From NCBI GenBank assembly GCA_040755755.1, contig JBFLZW010000008.1, forward strand, positions 1-28,544: a DNA stretch of 28,544 nucleotides, in the 5' to 3' direction. The notes under the pieces are model-generated. The model saw only the letters and a program-made list of their open reading frames with translations. It searched no databases and was not told where the DNA came from. Below, piece by piece: positions 20,012 through 28,544 of this stretch. This stretch comes from a bacterium (GTDB lineage Bacteria; SZUA-182; DTGQ01). Each line of letters begins with the position of its first letter. Position 1 is the first letter of the stretch. The position numbers and the translations under genes were made by a program.

Positions 20012-22393
20012 TTGAAGAGAGTTAATGTTACTATTTTAAACATACTCTTAATCTGCTTAACCTTTTTTCCTGCTATTTTTTTGTCTCAGGAAGAAGTATG
20101 TTCGGGAAGCCAGAATTTTTACTCTGTTGCATACTACCCTGCAATATGGCTGAACCAGTCCCCGGAAGTTACTGCCTGGCAGTATTACCTGCCAAATTCA
20201 AATCAAAGTTACCCGCACAATCTCAATCAATATATAGTTGACACTCTGTATGCTGCTTCGAGCGGTCGATATCAGTATTGGAATCCTTTTGTCTATTCAT
20301 CGGGAAGCACATCATGCCTAGATGATATTCTCAGGGCTGTTTTTGGAGAAGTAGTCAATACCGACCTGTGGGCTGCCTGGTACAAACCGGGAGCTTTTCA
20401 ACCTGGCTGGCCAGGCATCGTTCCAGCGGCAGGGTATTTGTCGTGGCCGGGATATTTCTCCTGGCCCTGGACAGAGCCTGAGCCTGAATATCCTCAAGCA
20501 AAACAGATCGATCCTGCAGATGGAGTTACTCTGATTAATGAGCTGGCCATGTTCGAAACGCTGGCTTGTGTGGGTGATGTACCTGGCGCTCTCAGCGTCC
20601 GCGAAGTAAAATTTTTAATCACCGGAGTTGATACCGAGAACCCTGTTGTTTACTTTTACAATACGAAAAAGCATGTCTATCACTTTTTCTTCGCTCAAGA
20701 TGTCTTACAAATGTATACCGACCTCAATAAATTCAATTCGGAAACCTACTTTACCGACCATAACCGGAAAAATCTTGCCGGTTCTCTGATTGCCTACAGC
20801 AATTATCAGCCTGAAACCGGCGGAAAAGGGATTTATGCTCTTGAATTCTGGCCCACTGATCCGGTGAAGTTTAAATTTGTCAAGATTGCCTATGATCTTA
20901 TAACCGCCAAAATGCCTTTTGCCAGGTCGAACATTGCCTATCATGCTGTTGGAGAGATTCAACGGAATTTATTTGAGCAAGAGAAAGCCGAATATGAAAA
21001 TTCTTCCGTAAAAACCATCAGCAGTGAAGAGCTTTTTGGAAATACCGCTTACAGCCCGCTGAATCCTGGAGAAGCATACGGGCTTCTCAGGGTAATCAAA
21101 AGCAACGAGGCTGTAACGGCTAAAGACATCGTCATCTTCAGAACGGCTCCCAATGACCTGACTCATGTGGCGGGAATTATCACCGAAACACCCCAGACAC
21201 CCCTTTCGCATATCAATTTGAAAGCCAACCAGAATAATACCCCGAATGTGTACATAAAGAATGCTTCGACCCATCCTGATATCGCTCCTTTCATTGGCCA
21301 ATATGTGCATTTCCAGGTGACTCCCGATGGGTTCACCATCGAACCGGCGAGTCAGGACGATGTTGATGCTTTCTTTGAATCGATCCGGCCGTCCGAGCCT
21401 CAGTTCCCCATAAGAGATTTGAGCGTGACAGCAATAGCAGCTTTGAGTGACATCGGGGAATCAGATTTTACGGCTTACGGAGTAAAAGCGGCCAATGTTG
21501 CGGAACTTGCCAAATTTCTTCCCAGGGAAATGGTTCCCGATGGTTTTGCCGTGCCCTTTTATTTTTATGACGAGTTTATGAAATATAACAATTTTTACCA
21601 GAGAGCCAGAGAGATGATGGCTGATGAGGCATTTAGAACCGATGCCCAGGCACGCGAGGCAGCTCTCGCTGCCTTCAGGAAAAAAATAAAGAAGGGCAGT
21701 GTGCCCTGGTGGATGGATCAAGAGCTGCAAGCGGTTTATAATAATCTCAGAAGCCGTGATTCCACACGAGATGTTCGGGCCCGCTCAAGCACAAACAACG
21801 AAGATTTAGAAGGATTTAACGGTGCCGGCCTCTATGAATCCTATACCCATACACCGGACGAGGGCCGGTTTATTAATACTATCCGCCAGGTGTGGGCAAG
21901 TCTTTGGACGTATCGGGCTTTTGAAGAAAGAGAATTTTACCGCATAGATCACTTCCAGGCTGCAATGGGTGTCCTTATCCATCATAATTACTCGAATGAG
22001 CTTGCCAATGGAGTTGCGGTGACAAAAAATATTTTTGATCCAAATTGGGAAGGATTCTATGTAAATGTCCAGGTTGGGGAAGACCTGGTTACGAATCCGG
22101 AAGAAGAATCTATTCCCGATGAATTTCTGGTTGCCAGGATTCCAGCTTCAAACTGGGAAATCAAATATGAAATTCTGTCCATTCGGCGTTCAAATAAAAC
22201 GAAAAATGGAGAGAATGTAATGAGTGATCAGCATATACAGCAGCTTATCCGTGCAATGGCTGATATCCACAGTTACTTTAGAGGAGTCTATCAAATACCT
22301 GACGAGGATATGGACTTTGCAATGGACATCGAATTTAAGGTTACCCGGGACAATGAGTTGCAGATTAAGCAGGCCCGTCCCTGGATCGATTAG
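20012..22393 (+). CDS. Exported dikinase-like protein, glucan-water-dikinase domain order
   Basis: A 793-residue protein. Residues 1-25 form a hydrophobic signal sequence (LLICLTFFPAIFLS). About 30-370 is an extracytoplasmic domain rich in Tyr, Trp and Pro that I do not recognise. Next comes a phosphohistidine swivel domain with TPLSHINLKANQNN, where His400 aligns with the catalytic His of PEP-utilising enzymes. Last is a PPDK/PEP-synthase-type nucleotide-binding domain: YGVKAANVAELAKF (about 490-503), RSSTNNEDLEGFNGAGLYES (591-610), then VWASLWTYRAFEERE and a closing QARPW. Swivel before ATP domain is the order of alpha-glucan water dikinase, the reverse of PEP synthase. Such enzymes need ATP, so export is odd. 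The start is a TTG with GAGG six bases upstream. The 3' end overlaps the convergent radical SAM gene by 29 bases. Confidence 0.8.
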   Translation: MKRVNVTILNILLICLTFFPAIFLSQEEVCSGSQNFYSVAYYPAIWLNQSPEVTAWQYYLPNSNQSYPHNLNQYIVDTLYAASSGRYQYWNPFVYSSGSTSCLDDILRAVFGEVVNTDLWAAWYKPGAFQPGWPGIVPAAGYLSWPGYFSWPWTEPEPEYPQAKQIDPADGVTLINELAMFETLACVGDVPGALSVREVKFLITGVDTENPVVYFYNTKKHVYHFFFAQDVLQMYTDLNKFNSETYFTDHNRKNLAGSLIAYSNYQPETGGKGIYALEFWPTDPVKFKFVKIAYDLITAKMPFARSNIAYHAVGEIQRNLFEQEKAEYENSSVKTISSEELFGNTAYSPLNPGEAYGLLRVIKSNEAVTAKDIVIFRTAPNDLTHVAGIITETPQTPLSHINLKANQNNTPNVYIKNASTHPDIAPFIGQYVHFQVTPDGFTIEPASQDDVDAFFESIRPSEPQFPIRDLSVTAIAALSDIGESDFTAYGVKAANVAELAKFLPREMVPDGFAVPFYFYDEFMKYNNFYQRAREMMADEAFRTDAQAREAALAAFRKKIKKGSVPWWMDQELQAVYNNLRSRDSTRDVRARSSTNNEDLEGFNGAGLYESYTHTPDEGRFINTIRQVWASLWTYRAFEEREFYRIDHFQAAMGVLIHHNYSNELANGVAVTKNIFDPNWEGFYVNVQVGEDLVTNPEEESIPDEFLVARIPASNWEIKYEILSIRRSNKTKNGENVMSDQHIQQLIRAMADIHSYFRGVYQIPDEDMDFAMDIEFKVTRDNELQIKQARPWID

Positions 22394-23354
22394 CGAATCC
22401 CTCGACACTACCCCCACCCCTTTTCTGCCCCTGGGAAGTCTCTTTCCACTTCTGCCCCTGCCGGATGTCTCTTTCCGCCAGTGCCTGCTCGATCTTCCGG
22501 CGGTTTTCGCTTCCATTCAGGGCCCAGGCCGGAGCAAGCAGCTCATCTGGGTGGGGATCACTGATAAGCCTTTGGATAACCATATCAGAAGGAAGGTATT
22601 GAATGAATTCGCACAGGATGTCGATATACTCCTCTCTGGTGAGACAGCAATACTCGCCCCGCTGATACAGAGCGGCCAGGGGAGTGCCTTTAATTACATA
22701 CAGAAGATGGATTTTAATCCCGTGGATGGCAAGCTGTGAGAGCTTGCAGGCAGTATCGATCATATCGGACTTTTCTTCTCCGGGCAGGCCGAGGATGACA
22801 TGGACACAGATGTTAATACCTTTGCGGCTGTTGGCCAGGTTAACGGCATCGAGGAATTCTCTGGTTCCGTGTCCGCGATTGATTCTGTGCAGGGTTTGAT
22901 CATGGAAGGATTGCAGCCCCAGTTCGAGCCAGACAAGATGATCCTGCGCATAGCTTTCCAGAAGGTCCACGATCCCGGAATCGATACAGTCAGGCCGGGT
23001 GCCGATGCAAAGACCCACGACCCCTTCAACGGATAAAGCTTCCTCGTACAGGCGCTTGAGGGTTTGCAGTGGAGCATAGGTATTGCTGAAGGATTGAAAG
23101 TAGGCCAGGAACTTTCTGGCCTTGTAGCGCTGGCTGATCGACTGCTGCTGGCGCAGGATCTGCTCTCGCACCGAAAGACCGGCCAGGGCCTGCCCTGTGC
23201 CTGAGCCTTTCTGATTGCAGAAAATGCAGCCGCCGGTGGACCGCGTGCCGTCACGATTGGGGCAGGTGAAACCTGCATCGATGGTAATCTTCTGTACCCG
23301 CTCGGCGTAAAGGTTCCGCAGATAGGTGTTAAAATCGTAAATCCTGTCGCTCAT
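22365..23354 (-). CDS. TIGR01212-family radical SAM protein (YhcC-like)
   Basis: A 329-residue radical SAM enzyme of the YhcC/TIGR01212 family, related to the Elp3-type oxidoreductases; its substrate is not established. The cluster motif is CPNRDGTRSTGGCIFC (Cys-x11-Cys-x2-Cys, about 31-46), the family's own variant of the radical SAM site. Further family landmarks are FLAYFQSFSNTYAP, VVGLCIGTRPDCI, WLELGLQSFHDQTL, HVILGLPGEEKSDM and GIKIHLLYVIKGTPLA. The start matches the family N-terminus (MSDRIYDFNTYLRNLY); an upstream ATG at 23423 lacks a binding site. The last 30 residues, basic and Gly/Gln-rich, lie on an imperfect tandem DNA duplication and overlap the dikinase gene, so this tail is probably recent. 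It is divergent from mnmG. Confidence 0.92.
   Translation of the reverse strand: MSDRIYDFNTYLRNLYAERVQKITIDAGFTCPNRDGTRSTGGCIFCNQKGSGTGQALAGLSVREQILRQQQSISQRYKARKFLAYFQSFSNTYAPLQTLKRLYEEALSVEGVVGLCIGTRPDCIDSGIVDLLESYAQDHLVWLELGLQSFHDQTLHRINRGHGTREFLDAVNLANSRKGINICVHVILGLPGEEKSDMIDTACKLSQLAIHGIKIHLLYVIKGTPLAALYQRGEYCCLTREEYIDILCEFIQYLPSDMVIQRLISDPHPDELLAPAWALNGSENRRKIEQALAERDIRQGQKWKETSQGQKRGGGSVEGFANRSRDGPA
22423..22476. repeat. Imperfect tandem duplication in the 3' end of the radical SAM gene
   Basis: Two units of about 26 bases (22423-22447 and 22450-22476) share TTCTGCCCCTG and TCTCTTTCC with small differences between. They differ by two bases in length, so the second copy is read in another frame; the duplication arose at DNA level and not as a protein repeat. 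It lengthens the C-terminus past the usual family end. Confidence 0.65.
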
Positions 23355-23392
23355 CCAGTGCCGCAACTCCTGTGGTTGGTTCTTCTTTCGAT

Positions 23393-23421
23393 TTGCTTCC
23401 GGAGCTTCATTGTAGTATAAC
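23393..23421 (+). promoter_or_regulatory. Candidate promoter for mnmG
   Basis: TTGCTT (23393-23398) and TATAAC (23416-23421) are 17 bases apart, about 60 bases before the mnmG start. They lie in the short divergent region between mnmG and the radical SAM gene, a suitable place for the mnmG promoter. Confidence 0.5.
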
Positions 23422-23478
23422 ATAGTGATAACCTGGCCGTATACCAGGAATTTCCATCAAAAGAATGCAGGGAGGACA

Positions 23479-25377
23479 ATGTCATTGAAGTATGATGTAA
23501 TTGTGGTCGGAGCAGGGCATGCCGGGTGTGAGGCTGCCCTGGCCAGTGCCAGGATGGGCTGCCGGACGCTTCTTCTGACCATGAATCTTGACGGTATTGC
23601 CTATATGGCTTGCAGTCCGTCCATTGGCGGGCTTGGCAAGGGTAATCTGGTACGGGAGATCGACGCCCTGGGCGGTGAAATGGGCAGGGTGTCGGACAGG
23701 ACAACCATCCAGTTCAAGATTCTGAATACCAGCAAGGGTCCGGCGGTCCAGGGATCCAGGGCCCAGAACGATAAGCTCCGCTACCATATGGCCATGAAGG
23801 AAGTCCTGGAAAAGGCCAGCCGCCTGCACATCTGCCAGGGAATGGTTGACAGGCTGCTGGTGGATGGTCACCGGGTTTTTGGAGTAAAGACCAGGCTTCA
23901 GGGCGAGATCCTGGCTCAGACAGTGGTGTTGGCTACCGGAACCTATCTTCGCGGCCTGGTCCATGTCGGGACCGAGAGTTTCCCTGCCGGCCGGGCCGGT
24001 GAGTTTTCCGCCGAAGGGCTGGCCGACGATTTATTGAAAATTGGCTTTCAGATCGGACGGCTGAAGACCGGAACCCCTCCCCGGCTGCGGGCCTCGACCA
24101 TCGATTTTTCCGTGATGACCCGCCAGGAGGGTGATGATTCCCCCCGGCCCTTTTCCTCGTCCACAACGCGCCTTGATCTTCCGCAACTGCCCTGCCATCT
24201 CACCCAGACGAACGAGAAAACTCATGATCTGATCCGGAAAAACATTCACCTCTCGCCTCTCTACAATGGAACGATTACCGGCATCTCGGCCCGCTATTGC
24301 CCCTCCCTTGAAGACAAGGTCATGAAATTCCCTGAGCGGCAGAGCCATCACGTGATCATCGAGCCCGAAGGACTGGAAACCGAGGAGATGTATGCAAGCG
24401 GCCTTGGCAACAGCCTCCCCTATGAAATTCAACTGGGTATTGTCCACTCGGTCAGGGGGCTCGAGGAGGCTGAAGTCATGAGACCGGCCTATGCCATCGA
24501 GTATGATTTTATCTTTCCCACCCAACTCAAGCCCACCCTGGAAACCAAGCTGATCCAGGGCCTTTACCTGGCCGGTCAGATCAACGGCACCTCAGGCTAT
24601 GAGGAGGCCGCAGCTCAGGGGCTGTGGGCCGGAATCAATGCCGCCCAGGCGGTGCGGGGCGATGAGCCTTTTATCCTTGACCGGTCGCAAGGCTATATGG
24701 GCGTTCTGGTGGATGACCTGGTTACTCGGGGAACGCGCGAGCCCTACCGGATGTTCACCTCACGGGCCGAATACCGGCTGCTCCTGCGGGAGGACAATGC
24801 GGACCTTCGGCTGGCGGAAAAAGGACACCGGCTTGGCCTGATCAGCAGGGAGCGCTACGAGCAGGTCAGGGAAAAAGAAGAGGCTATCCGCCGGGGGCTG
24901 GAAAAACTCGGTTCGATCAGAGTCCTGCCCAATGCCGGAACAAACCAGACCCTGGCCGGATTAGGATCAGCCCCGCTGCAAAAGGTGGTCACTCTGGCGG
25001 AAATCCTGCGGCGTCCCGAGCTGACTTTTTCTGACCTCACGGCTTTTGCAGCCTGCCAGGAGGGTGAGTGCCTGAGCGGTATGGACCCGGAAGTTGTGCG
25101 CCAGATCGAGATCCAGGTAAAATATGACGGCTATATCCAGCGGCAGATGCAGGAGATCAGGCAGTTTCAGAGCCTGGAAAAAGTCAGGATCCCGCCTGAC
25201 CTCGACTACCGGCGCCTGTCCGGCCTGTCCAATGAGCTGAAGCAAAAGCTTACCGAAATCCGGCCTCTCTCCCTTGGCCAGGCTTCCCGCATTTCAGGAA
25301 TGACCCCGGCGGCTATCTCCGTGCTGATGATCCACCTGAAGACCAGGAAGGCAGTGGACAAACCCCAGGCAGTATAA
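23479..25377 (+). CDS. mnmG: tRNA uridine-5-carboxymethylaminomethyl synthesis enzyme MnmG
   Basis: MnmG (GidA) is an FAD protein that works with MnmE to add the carboxymethylaminomethyl group to U34 of certain tRNAs. The 632-residue chain is complete. It opens with the FAD dinucleotide fold [15 protein letters not shown] (about 5-19). It continues with the family signatures [90 protein letters not shown] and [20 protein letters not shown]. The C-terminal domain ends [29 protein letters not shown]-type sequence, needed for MnmE contact. The start is preceded by GGGAGG; earlier in-frame codons have no family support. Its stop is one base from the convergent MscS stop, so there is no room for a separate terminator. 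Confidence 0.98.
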   Translation: MSLKYDVIVVGAGHAGCEAALASARMGCRTLLLTMNLDGIAYMACSPSIGGLGKGNLVREIDALGGEMGRVSDRTTIQFKILNTSKGPAVQGSRAQNDKLRYHMAMKEVLEKASRLHICQGMVDRLLVDGHRVFGVKTRLQGEILAQTVVLATGTYLRGLVHVGTESFPAGRAGEFSAEGLADDLLKIGFQIGRLKTGTPPRLRASTIDFSVMTRQEGDDSPRPFSSSTTRLDLPQLPCHLTQTNEKTHDLIRKNIHLSPLYNGTITGISARYCPSLEDKVMKFPERQSHHVIIEPEGLETEEMYASGLGNSLPYEIQLGIVHSVRGLEEAEVMRPAYAIEYDFIFPTQLKPTLETKLIQGLYLAGQINGTSGYEEAAAQGLWAGINAAQAVRGDEPFILDRSQGYMGVLVDDLVTRGTREPYRMFTSRAEYRLLLREDNADLRLAEKGHRLGLISRERYEQVREKEEAIRRGLEKLGSIRVLPNAGTNQTLAGLGSAPLQKVVTLAEILRRPELTFSDLTAFAACQEGECLSGMDPEVVRQIEIQVKYDGYIQRQMQEIRQFQSLEKVRIPPDLDYRRLSGLSNELKQKLTEIRPLSLGQASRISGMTPAAISVLMIHLKTRKAVDKPQAV

Positions 25378-25378
25378 C

Positions 25379-26227
25379 TTAGCCCTCCCTCTCTTCCTCC
25401 TCTACGCTGCTCTTTGGCCATTCTTCCTGGGTAAAGGGTTCCCCGTTTCCATAAAGGTCATATTTCCTGAAGAGTCTCTTGGCCCTTTTGGTGATATCGC
25501 TGATAAACATCTTTTCATACTTGGCATTCCTGACATAAGCTTTGACCTGTATCCGGGTAAGGGGGATATCGCCTGACAGGACATCGGCGGCAAGGACGAC
25601 GAGCGGCTTGGCAGGCTCGATGAGATCGGAGCTTAAAGCTGCCAGCCGGCTGCATTCCAGTGCCTTTTGGGGATCGGTGTTGATCGGCAGGTAAAAATCA
25701 GCCAGAACCGGCGACGATGATTCACCCAAATTAGCATTGGTAACCGTGGTATTCAGCAGTTGGGAATTCGGAACAATGATCAGGGTATCGTTATACGCCC
25801 TGATTTTGGTGGACCGCAGGCCGATAGACTGCACCACTCCTTCCATATCGTTGATCATGATCCGGTCTCCCTCCTGATAGAGCTTGTCTGACCAGATAAC
25901 CATGGAACCGAACAGGTTCTTGATCAGCTCCTGAGCTGCAAGCCCTACGGCAACTCCCGCCGAGGTAGCGGCGGCAAAAAGGATCTCCTTGGGGGGCGAG
26001 AGGATGTCGAAGCAGACATAAATGCCGAAGCTCCAGACAAGTATGCGGGCCAGCGGTATCCAATAGCGCAGGTGGCGTATCCACAGCGTCTGCTGCTCGA
26101 TCAGGGCCAGACTTATCTTCAGCAGGAGTTGACTCAGGAGATAAGTTATCAGGAGAACAGCGAGAACTGCTAACACCTGAAAGTATGACAGCTTGAAGCC
26201 TTCCATTAATATTTTCAAATTATCCAT
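25379..26227 (-). CDS. Small-conductance mechanosensitive channel (MscS family)
   Basis: A 282-residue inner-membrane channel that opens under membrane tension and lets solutes leave during osmotic downshock. Two hydrophobic helices (about 14-36 and 55-76) lead to the pore helix, AAATSAGVAVGLAAQELIKNLFGSMVIW in short pieces around 85-112, with the Gly/Ala packing pattern typical of MscS TM3. Next follow the beta domain (QEGDRIMINDMEGVVQSIGL, STKIRAYNDTLIIVPNSQL) and an alpha/beta C-terminal domain with an acidic tail. The start has AGGAAG upstream. It begins ten bases after the 671-residue gene ends, so the two form an operon, which suggests a functional link to that unusual protein. Confidence 0.93.
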   Translation of the reverse strand: MDNLKILMEGFKLSYFQVLAVLAVLLITYLLSQLLLKISLALIEQQTLWIRHLRYWIPLARILVWSFGIYVCFDILSPPKEILFAAATSAGVAVGLAAQELIKNLFGSMVIWSDKLYQEGDRIMINDMEGVVQSIGLRSTKIRAYNDTLIIVPNSQLLNTTVTNANLGESSSPVLADFYLPINTDPQKALECSRLAALSSDLIEPAKPLVVLAADVLSGDIPLTRIQVKAYVRNAKYEKMFISDITKRAKRLFRKYDLYGNGEPFTQEEWPKSSVEEEEREG

Positions 26228-26237
26228 AATCTTCCTG

Positions 26238-28253
26238 TTAAACGAGGTTGATCTGCATCAGGTAATCCCGTAAGCTTCCGTACAATTCCGGACGTATCGA
26301 GTAGCGGGTCCCCCGGGAAATCAGGAGTCCCATGTTATGCAGGTTGTGAATTGCCATCCTGGTCCGGGGAATGTCCGCCCTGTTAATGGCCTCGATTTCA
26401 AGGTAAGGGTGCATGAGGATTTTTTTGAGTATTATCAGCTCCTTCAAAGCAAGGGAGTGAAAGTATTCCCTGGGGTTTGGCAGGTTATAGCTGAGCATGA
26501 TCCGGTCATTATCAACCGGGGTTACGCACCGCAGGAATATTCGCAGTCCCACGCCGGGAATACCGGAGCTGATCTGGTAAAGACTGGCCCAGAAGAGTGC
26601 CTCATTGCTATACTCGAACTGGAAGCCGGAAATCAGCATCCTCTTTTCTATGATGCTTTTGAAAGAGGAAAATTCATACTTGCTGAGGTTGATTTCGAAC
26701 AGGAACCGCGAGAAAGCCGGAATGGCGGCCCGGATATATTCGGCAACTATTTGATTGACCGAGATCACCATAAGCTTTGAGGAATTCATGACCTGCTCGA
26801 CAAGGTGCATGGCCAGGGCAAGATTTTCCTCATCGATCAGGAGCATGCGCTCGAAATTATCCAGAAAGACAATCGGCTCGTCGAAGCCGGGCAGCTCTTT
26901 GAGAGGCCGGGTTATGGTATGCCGGTAAATTTTGTATTTCCGGTCCCGGAAATGAGTAGTGAGCAGGTAGCCGATCATGCCGAAGCTGCCGGTCATATGG
27001 TCTGTCAGAAACAGGAGATTTCCGGTGTGGTTCTGATCGTAGTGGGTCTTGAGCAGGGTGATCACGGCCAGGACCTGGGGCGGAATCACCAGCAGGGCAG
27101 GATTTTTCCTGTCCAGAATAACCTCTGAAAGCTGGGCCGGTACCCGGGGAGTCTCCAGCCAGCGGGGGTCCACGGTCAGACTCTTGGCATGGACTTTGGC
27201 TTTGTGGGTTATGCCCATGGCCGGCTTCAGCTTTTCATTGATAAGCTGAAAATACCAGGCTTCGCCCCTGGCGGTTGCCTGGTGAAGCTGACTTTTATTC
27301 GTCTCACTTACGGTATGGGCCGCTTTTTTAAGCCCTCGCAGGATAAATTTTCTCCGTACCTTTGGCCATGAGCTCTGTTTGAGCTGAACGACCGTATCCA
27401 TGGCTGTCGATGCATTGGCCAGGGAACGTTTCCGGGAACGGCTGATTTGCTCACGAGCCTCCTGATAAAATCTGTCTATCCACCTGGCGGAACGTTGATT
27501 ATAAACTTCCGCGAAGGAAGAGGATTCCTTTTCATCCGTATCCCCTGCCAGGTAAGCCTGGAAAGCCTCCAGATTGTTGACTACCGTCTGGATCGACTTA
27601 TTGAGGCTCCCCAGCAGTTGCTCCGTCTCTCTTCTGTGGTTTTCCACAATCGCCTTGCGAAGCACACCGATAACGCTCTCGCTCGATATCCACTCGCGAG
27701 GGAACAGGATGGACATACTCCGGACAACAGGAACAGACCATCTGCCTGAAGGCAGGTGAGAGAGCAGGTCGGGAAAGTCGCCGGTTCTGAATTCAGGCTT
27801 CAGCAGCCGGTGGTTTACCAGGTTTTCCTTCAGCAGATCAAGGGATGATTGCAGGTCATCATAGTCTTTCTCAATAGCCTGCCGTATCGGGTCCCTGCAC
27901 TCCAGAAGCTTGCGAAGCCAGACATAAAACTGCCGGGTTTGCTCATATATTCTCTCACGGTTCCTGAGTAAGAGGAGGTTAAGACGCAACCGCCGGGAAG
28001 AAAAACAGGTCAAAGGATATTTCCACCGGGGAATCAGCCTCGCCTGGTTTGAAGGCTCAACGAATCCGGCACAGTGACAGGGCTCCCATTTTCTGATAAC
28101 CTTCAGCTCCATCATGACAATCCGCCTGAGATGCCGGTAGTTCTGATCGAGCCATTCCCTCCCTTCCCGGGTATGGACAAGGGAGCTTTTTCCCTCGATC
28201 AGCTCAAGAAACCGCTCGGTATGATGAAAAGGTGTATCGAGACTGACTTCCAT
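26238..28253 (-). CDS. Unrecognised protein with AAA-like core and winged-helix end
   Basis: A 671-residue cytoplasmic protein I do not recognise. The first 330 residues are mostly helical and basic, with Cys-x-Cys at 58-60 (EPCHCAG). The centre looks like a degraded P-loop domain: LLFLTDHMTGSFGMIGYLL (about 412-430) sits where a Walker A motif would be but lacks Gly-Lys-Thr/Ser, EPIVFLDNFERMLLID (about 457-472) resembles Walker B, and MVISVNQIVAEYI resembles sensor 1. The last 80 residues (LKELIILKKILMHPYLEIEA, IPRTRMAIHNLHNMGLLISR) look like a winged helix. AAGGA precedes the ATG, which starts MEVSLDTPFHH. It is the first gene of a two-gene unit with the MscS channel. It may bind nucleic acid or act as a scaffold; function unknown. 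Confidence 0.75.
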   Translation of the reverse strand: MEVSLDTPFHHTERFLELIEGKSSLVHTREGREWLDQNYRHLRRIVMMELKVIRKWEPCHCAGFVEPSNQARLIPRWKYPLTCFSSRRLRLNLLLLRNRERIYEQTRQFYVWLRKLLECRDPIRQAIEKDYDDLQSSLDLLKENLVNHRLLKPEFRTGDFPDLLSHLPSGRWSVPVVRSMSILFPREWISSESVIGVLRKAIVENHRRETEQLLGSLNKSIQTVVNNLEAFQAYLAGDTDEKESSSFAEVYNQRSARWIDRFYQEAREQISRSRKRSLANASTAMDTVVQLKQSSWPKVRRKFILRGLKKAAHTVSETNKSQLHQATARGEAWYFQLINEKLKPAMGITHKAKVHAKSLTVDPRWLETPRVPAQLSEVILDRKNPALLVIPPQVLAVITLLKTHYDQNHTGNLLFLTDHMTGSFGMIGYLLTTHFRDRKYKIYRHTITRPLKELPGFDEPIVFLDNFERMLLIDEENLALAMHLVEQVMNSSKLMVISVNQIVAEYIRAAIPAFSRFLFEINLSKYEFSSFKSIIEKRMLISGFQFEYSNEALFWASLYQISSGIPGVGLRIFLRCVTPVDNDRIMLSYNLPNPREYFHSLALKELIILKKILMHPYLEIEAINRADIPRTRMAIHNLHNMGLLISRGTRYSIRPELYGSLRDYLMQINLV

Positions 28254-28506
28254 GATTTTCCTTCCATAATGCCATCATAATGAAAGGCTTTTTGTTGTAA
28301 GAAACCAAAACTTCTCTTTGAAAGAGATATCCTACAAAAGGAGCACCGGAAAGGTCAAGGAGTTTTTTGTGATCCTGGGCATGGTAAGCGATTATTCCAA
28401 CACCCCCATGTCTTGATGGTAAATATTCTGAAGATCATATCCAATATAGTGTAGTGACGGGTTCTTTTTGGATTATGAAATAGAGGGTAGTCAAAGACGC
28501 TAAAAT
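28254..28506. other. Right flank without a recognised gene
   Basis: This flank should contain the promoter of the 671-residue gene and otherwise the approach to a repeat edge. The sequence is AT-rich, without a frame I can support. No convincing promoter pair stands out. Transcription into the window from the right cannot be judged. Confidence 0.4.
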
Positions 28507-28543
28507 GAATGGCACTTACATAAGAGTTGGTATTTCTCCCGCA
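28507..28543. repeat. Right copy of the 37-bp end repeat
   Basis: Exact reverse complement of positions 2-38. The bases just inside the two copies differ, so the shared unit ends there. Its presence at both edges points to a dispersed element, most likely an insertion sequence end, that interrupts the assembly on each side. Confidence 0.85.
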
Positions 28544-28544
28544 G

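Noticed and set aside
1-28544. Window as a complete circular plasmid or phage
   Set aside because: The terminal match is inverted, not direct, so the ends do not overlap head to tail, and no replication, capsid or partition genes are present.

Overview
The window is chromosomal DNA from a Gram-negative bacterium. It encodes a TonB-dependent outer-membrane receptor, an LbtU-type porin and several exported proteins. A CooT-type nickel chaperone, a DUF3842 protein, an FmdE-domain protein and a split RdgC-like pair all suggest an anaerobe of the Desulfobacterota (former Deltaproteobacteria) or a neighbouring uncultured lineage. That placement is inference from gene content. No rRNA, tRNA, CRISPR array or intact transposase was seen. 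The two ends carry the same 37-bp sequence in opposite orientations, as expected when an assembly breaks at copies of a dispersed repeat.

Layout. 0.4-3.5 kb: two tandem paralogous MFS transporters (minus). 3.9-6.0 kb: pdxJ and an RdgC-like protein with its translationally coupled partner (minus). 6.2-8.0 kb: a heptamer-based inverted repeat, then a plus-strand pair, a SAM methyltransferase and a polytopic membrane protein with an HE-x3-H motif. 8.0-18.7 kb: a long minus-strand block devoted to transition-metal handling, probably nickel (or cobalt). In transcription order it reads DUF3842, CooT, a His-rich peptide, LbtU-like porin, TonB receptor, a tetrapyrrole-methylase-fold protein with a signal peptide, a NikK-like DUF4198 protein, an APC permease, a NikL-like protein, an FmdE protein and a SAM methyltransferase. 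19.3-22.4 kb: plus-strand, visibly AT-richer genes for an excisionase-type HTH protein, a coiled-coil membrane protein and a large exported dikinase. 22.4-28.3 kb: radical SAM protein (TIGR01212), divergent mnmG, then an MscS channel coupled to a 671-residue protein with a weak AAA-like core.

The most interesting signal is a family of four conserved hairpins at 15920-15986, 17231-17299, 17923-17980 and 18928-18980, all inside the metal block. Each has the arms GCCATGAAG/CTTCATGGC around a variable inner hairpin, and all four keep a U-tract only when read on the minus strand, the coding strand of the block. Three lie in 5' leaders about 100 nt downstream of promoter-like sequences sharing a TGGTAT box; the fourth follows cooT. 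This looks like a shared attenuator or riboswitch-like element for a nickel/cobalt regulon. I do not recognise it as a known class.

A working model for the block, which is inference: receptor and porin bring metal or a metal complex across the outer membrane. NikK-like, NikL-like and the exported methylase-fold protein handle it in the periplasm. The APC permease may move a ligand or metal complex across the inner membrane, since no ECF NikMQO genes are present. The His-rich peptide, CooT and FmdE proteins would store or deliver metal in the cytoplasm.
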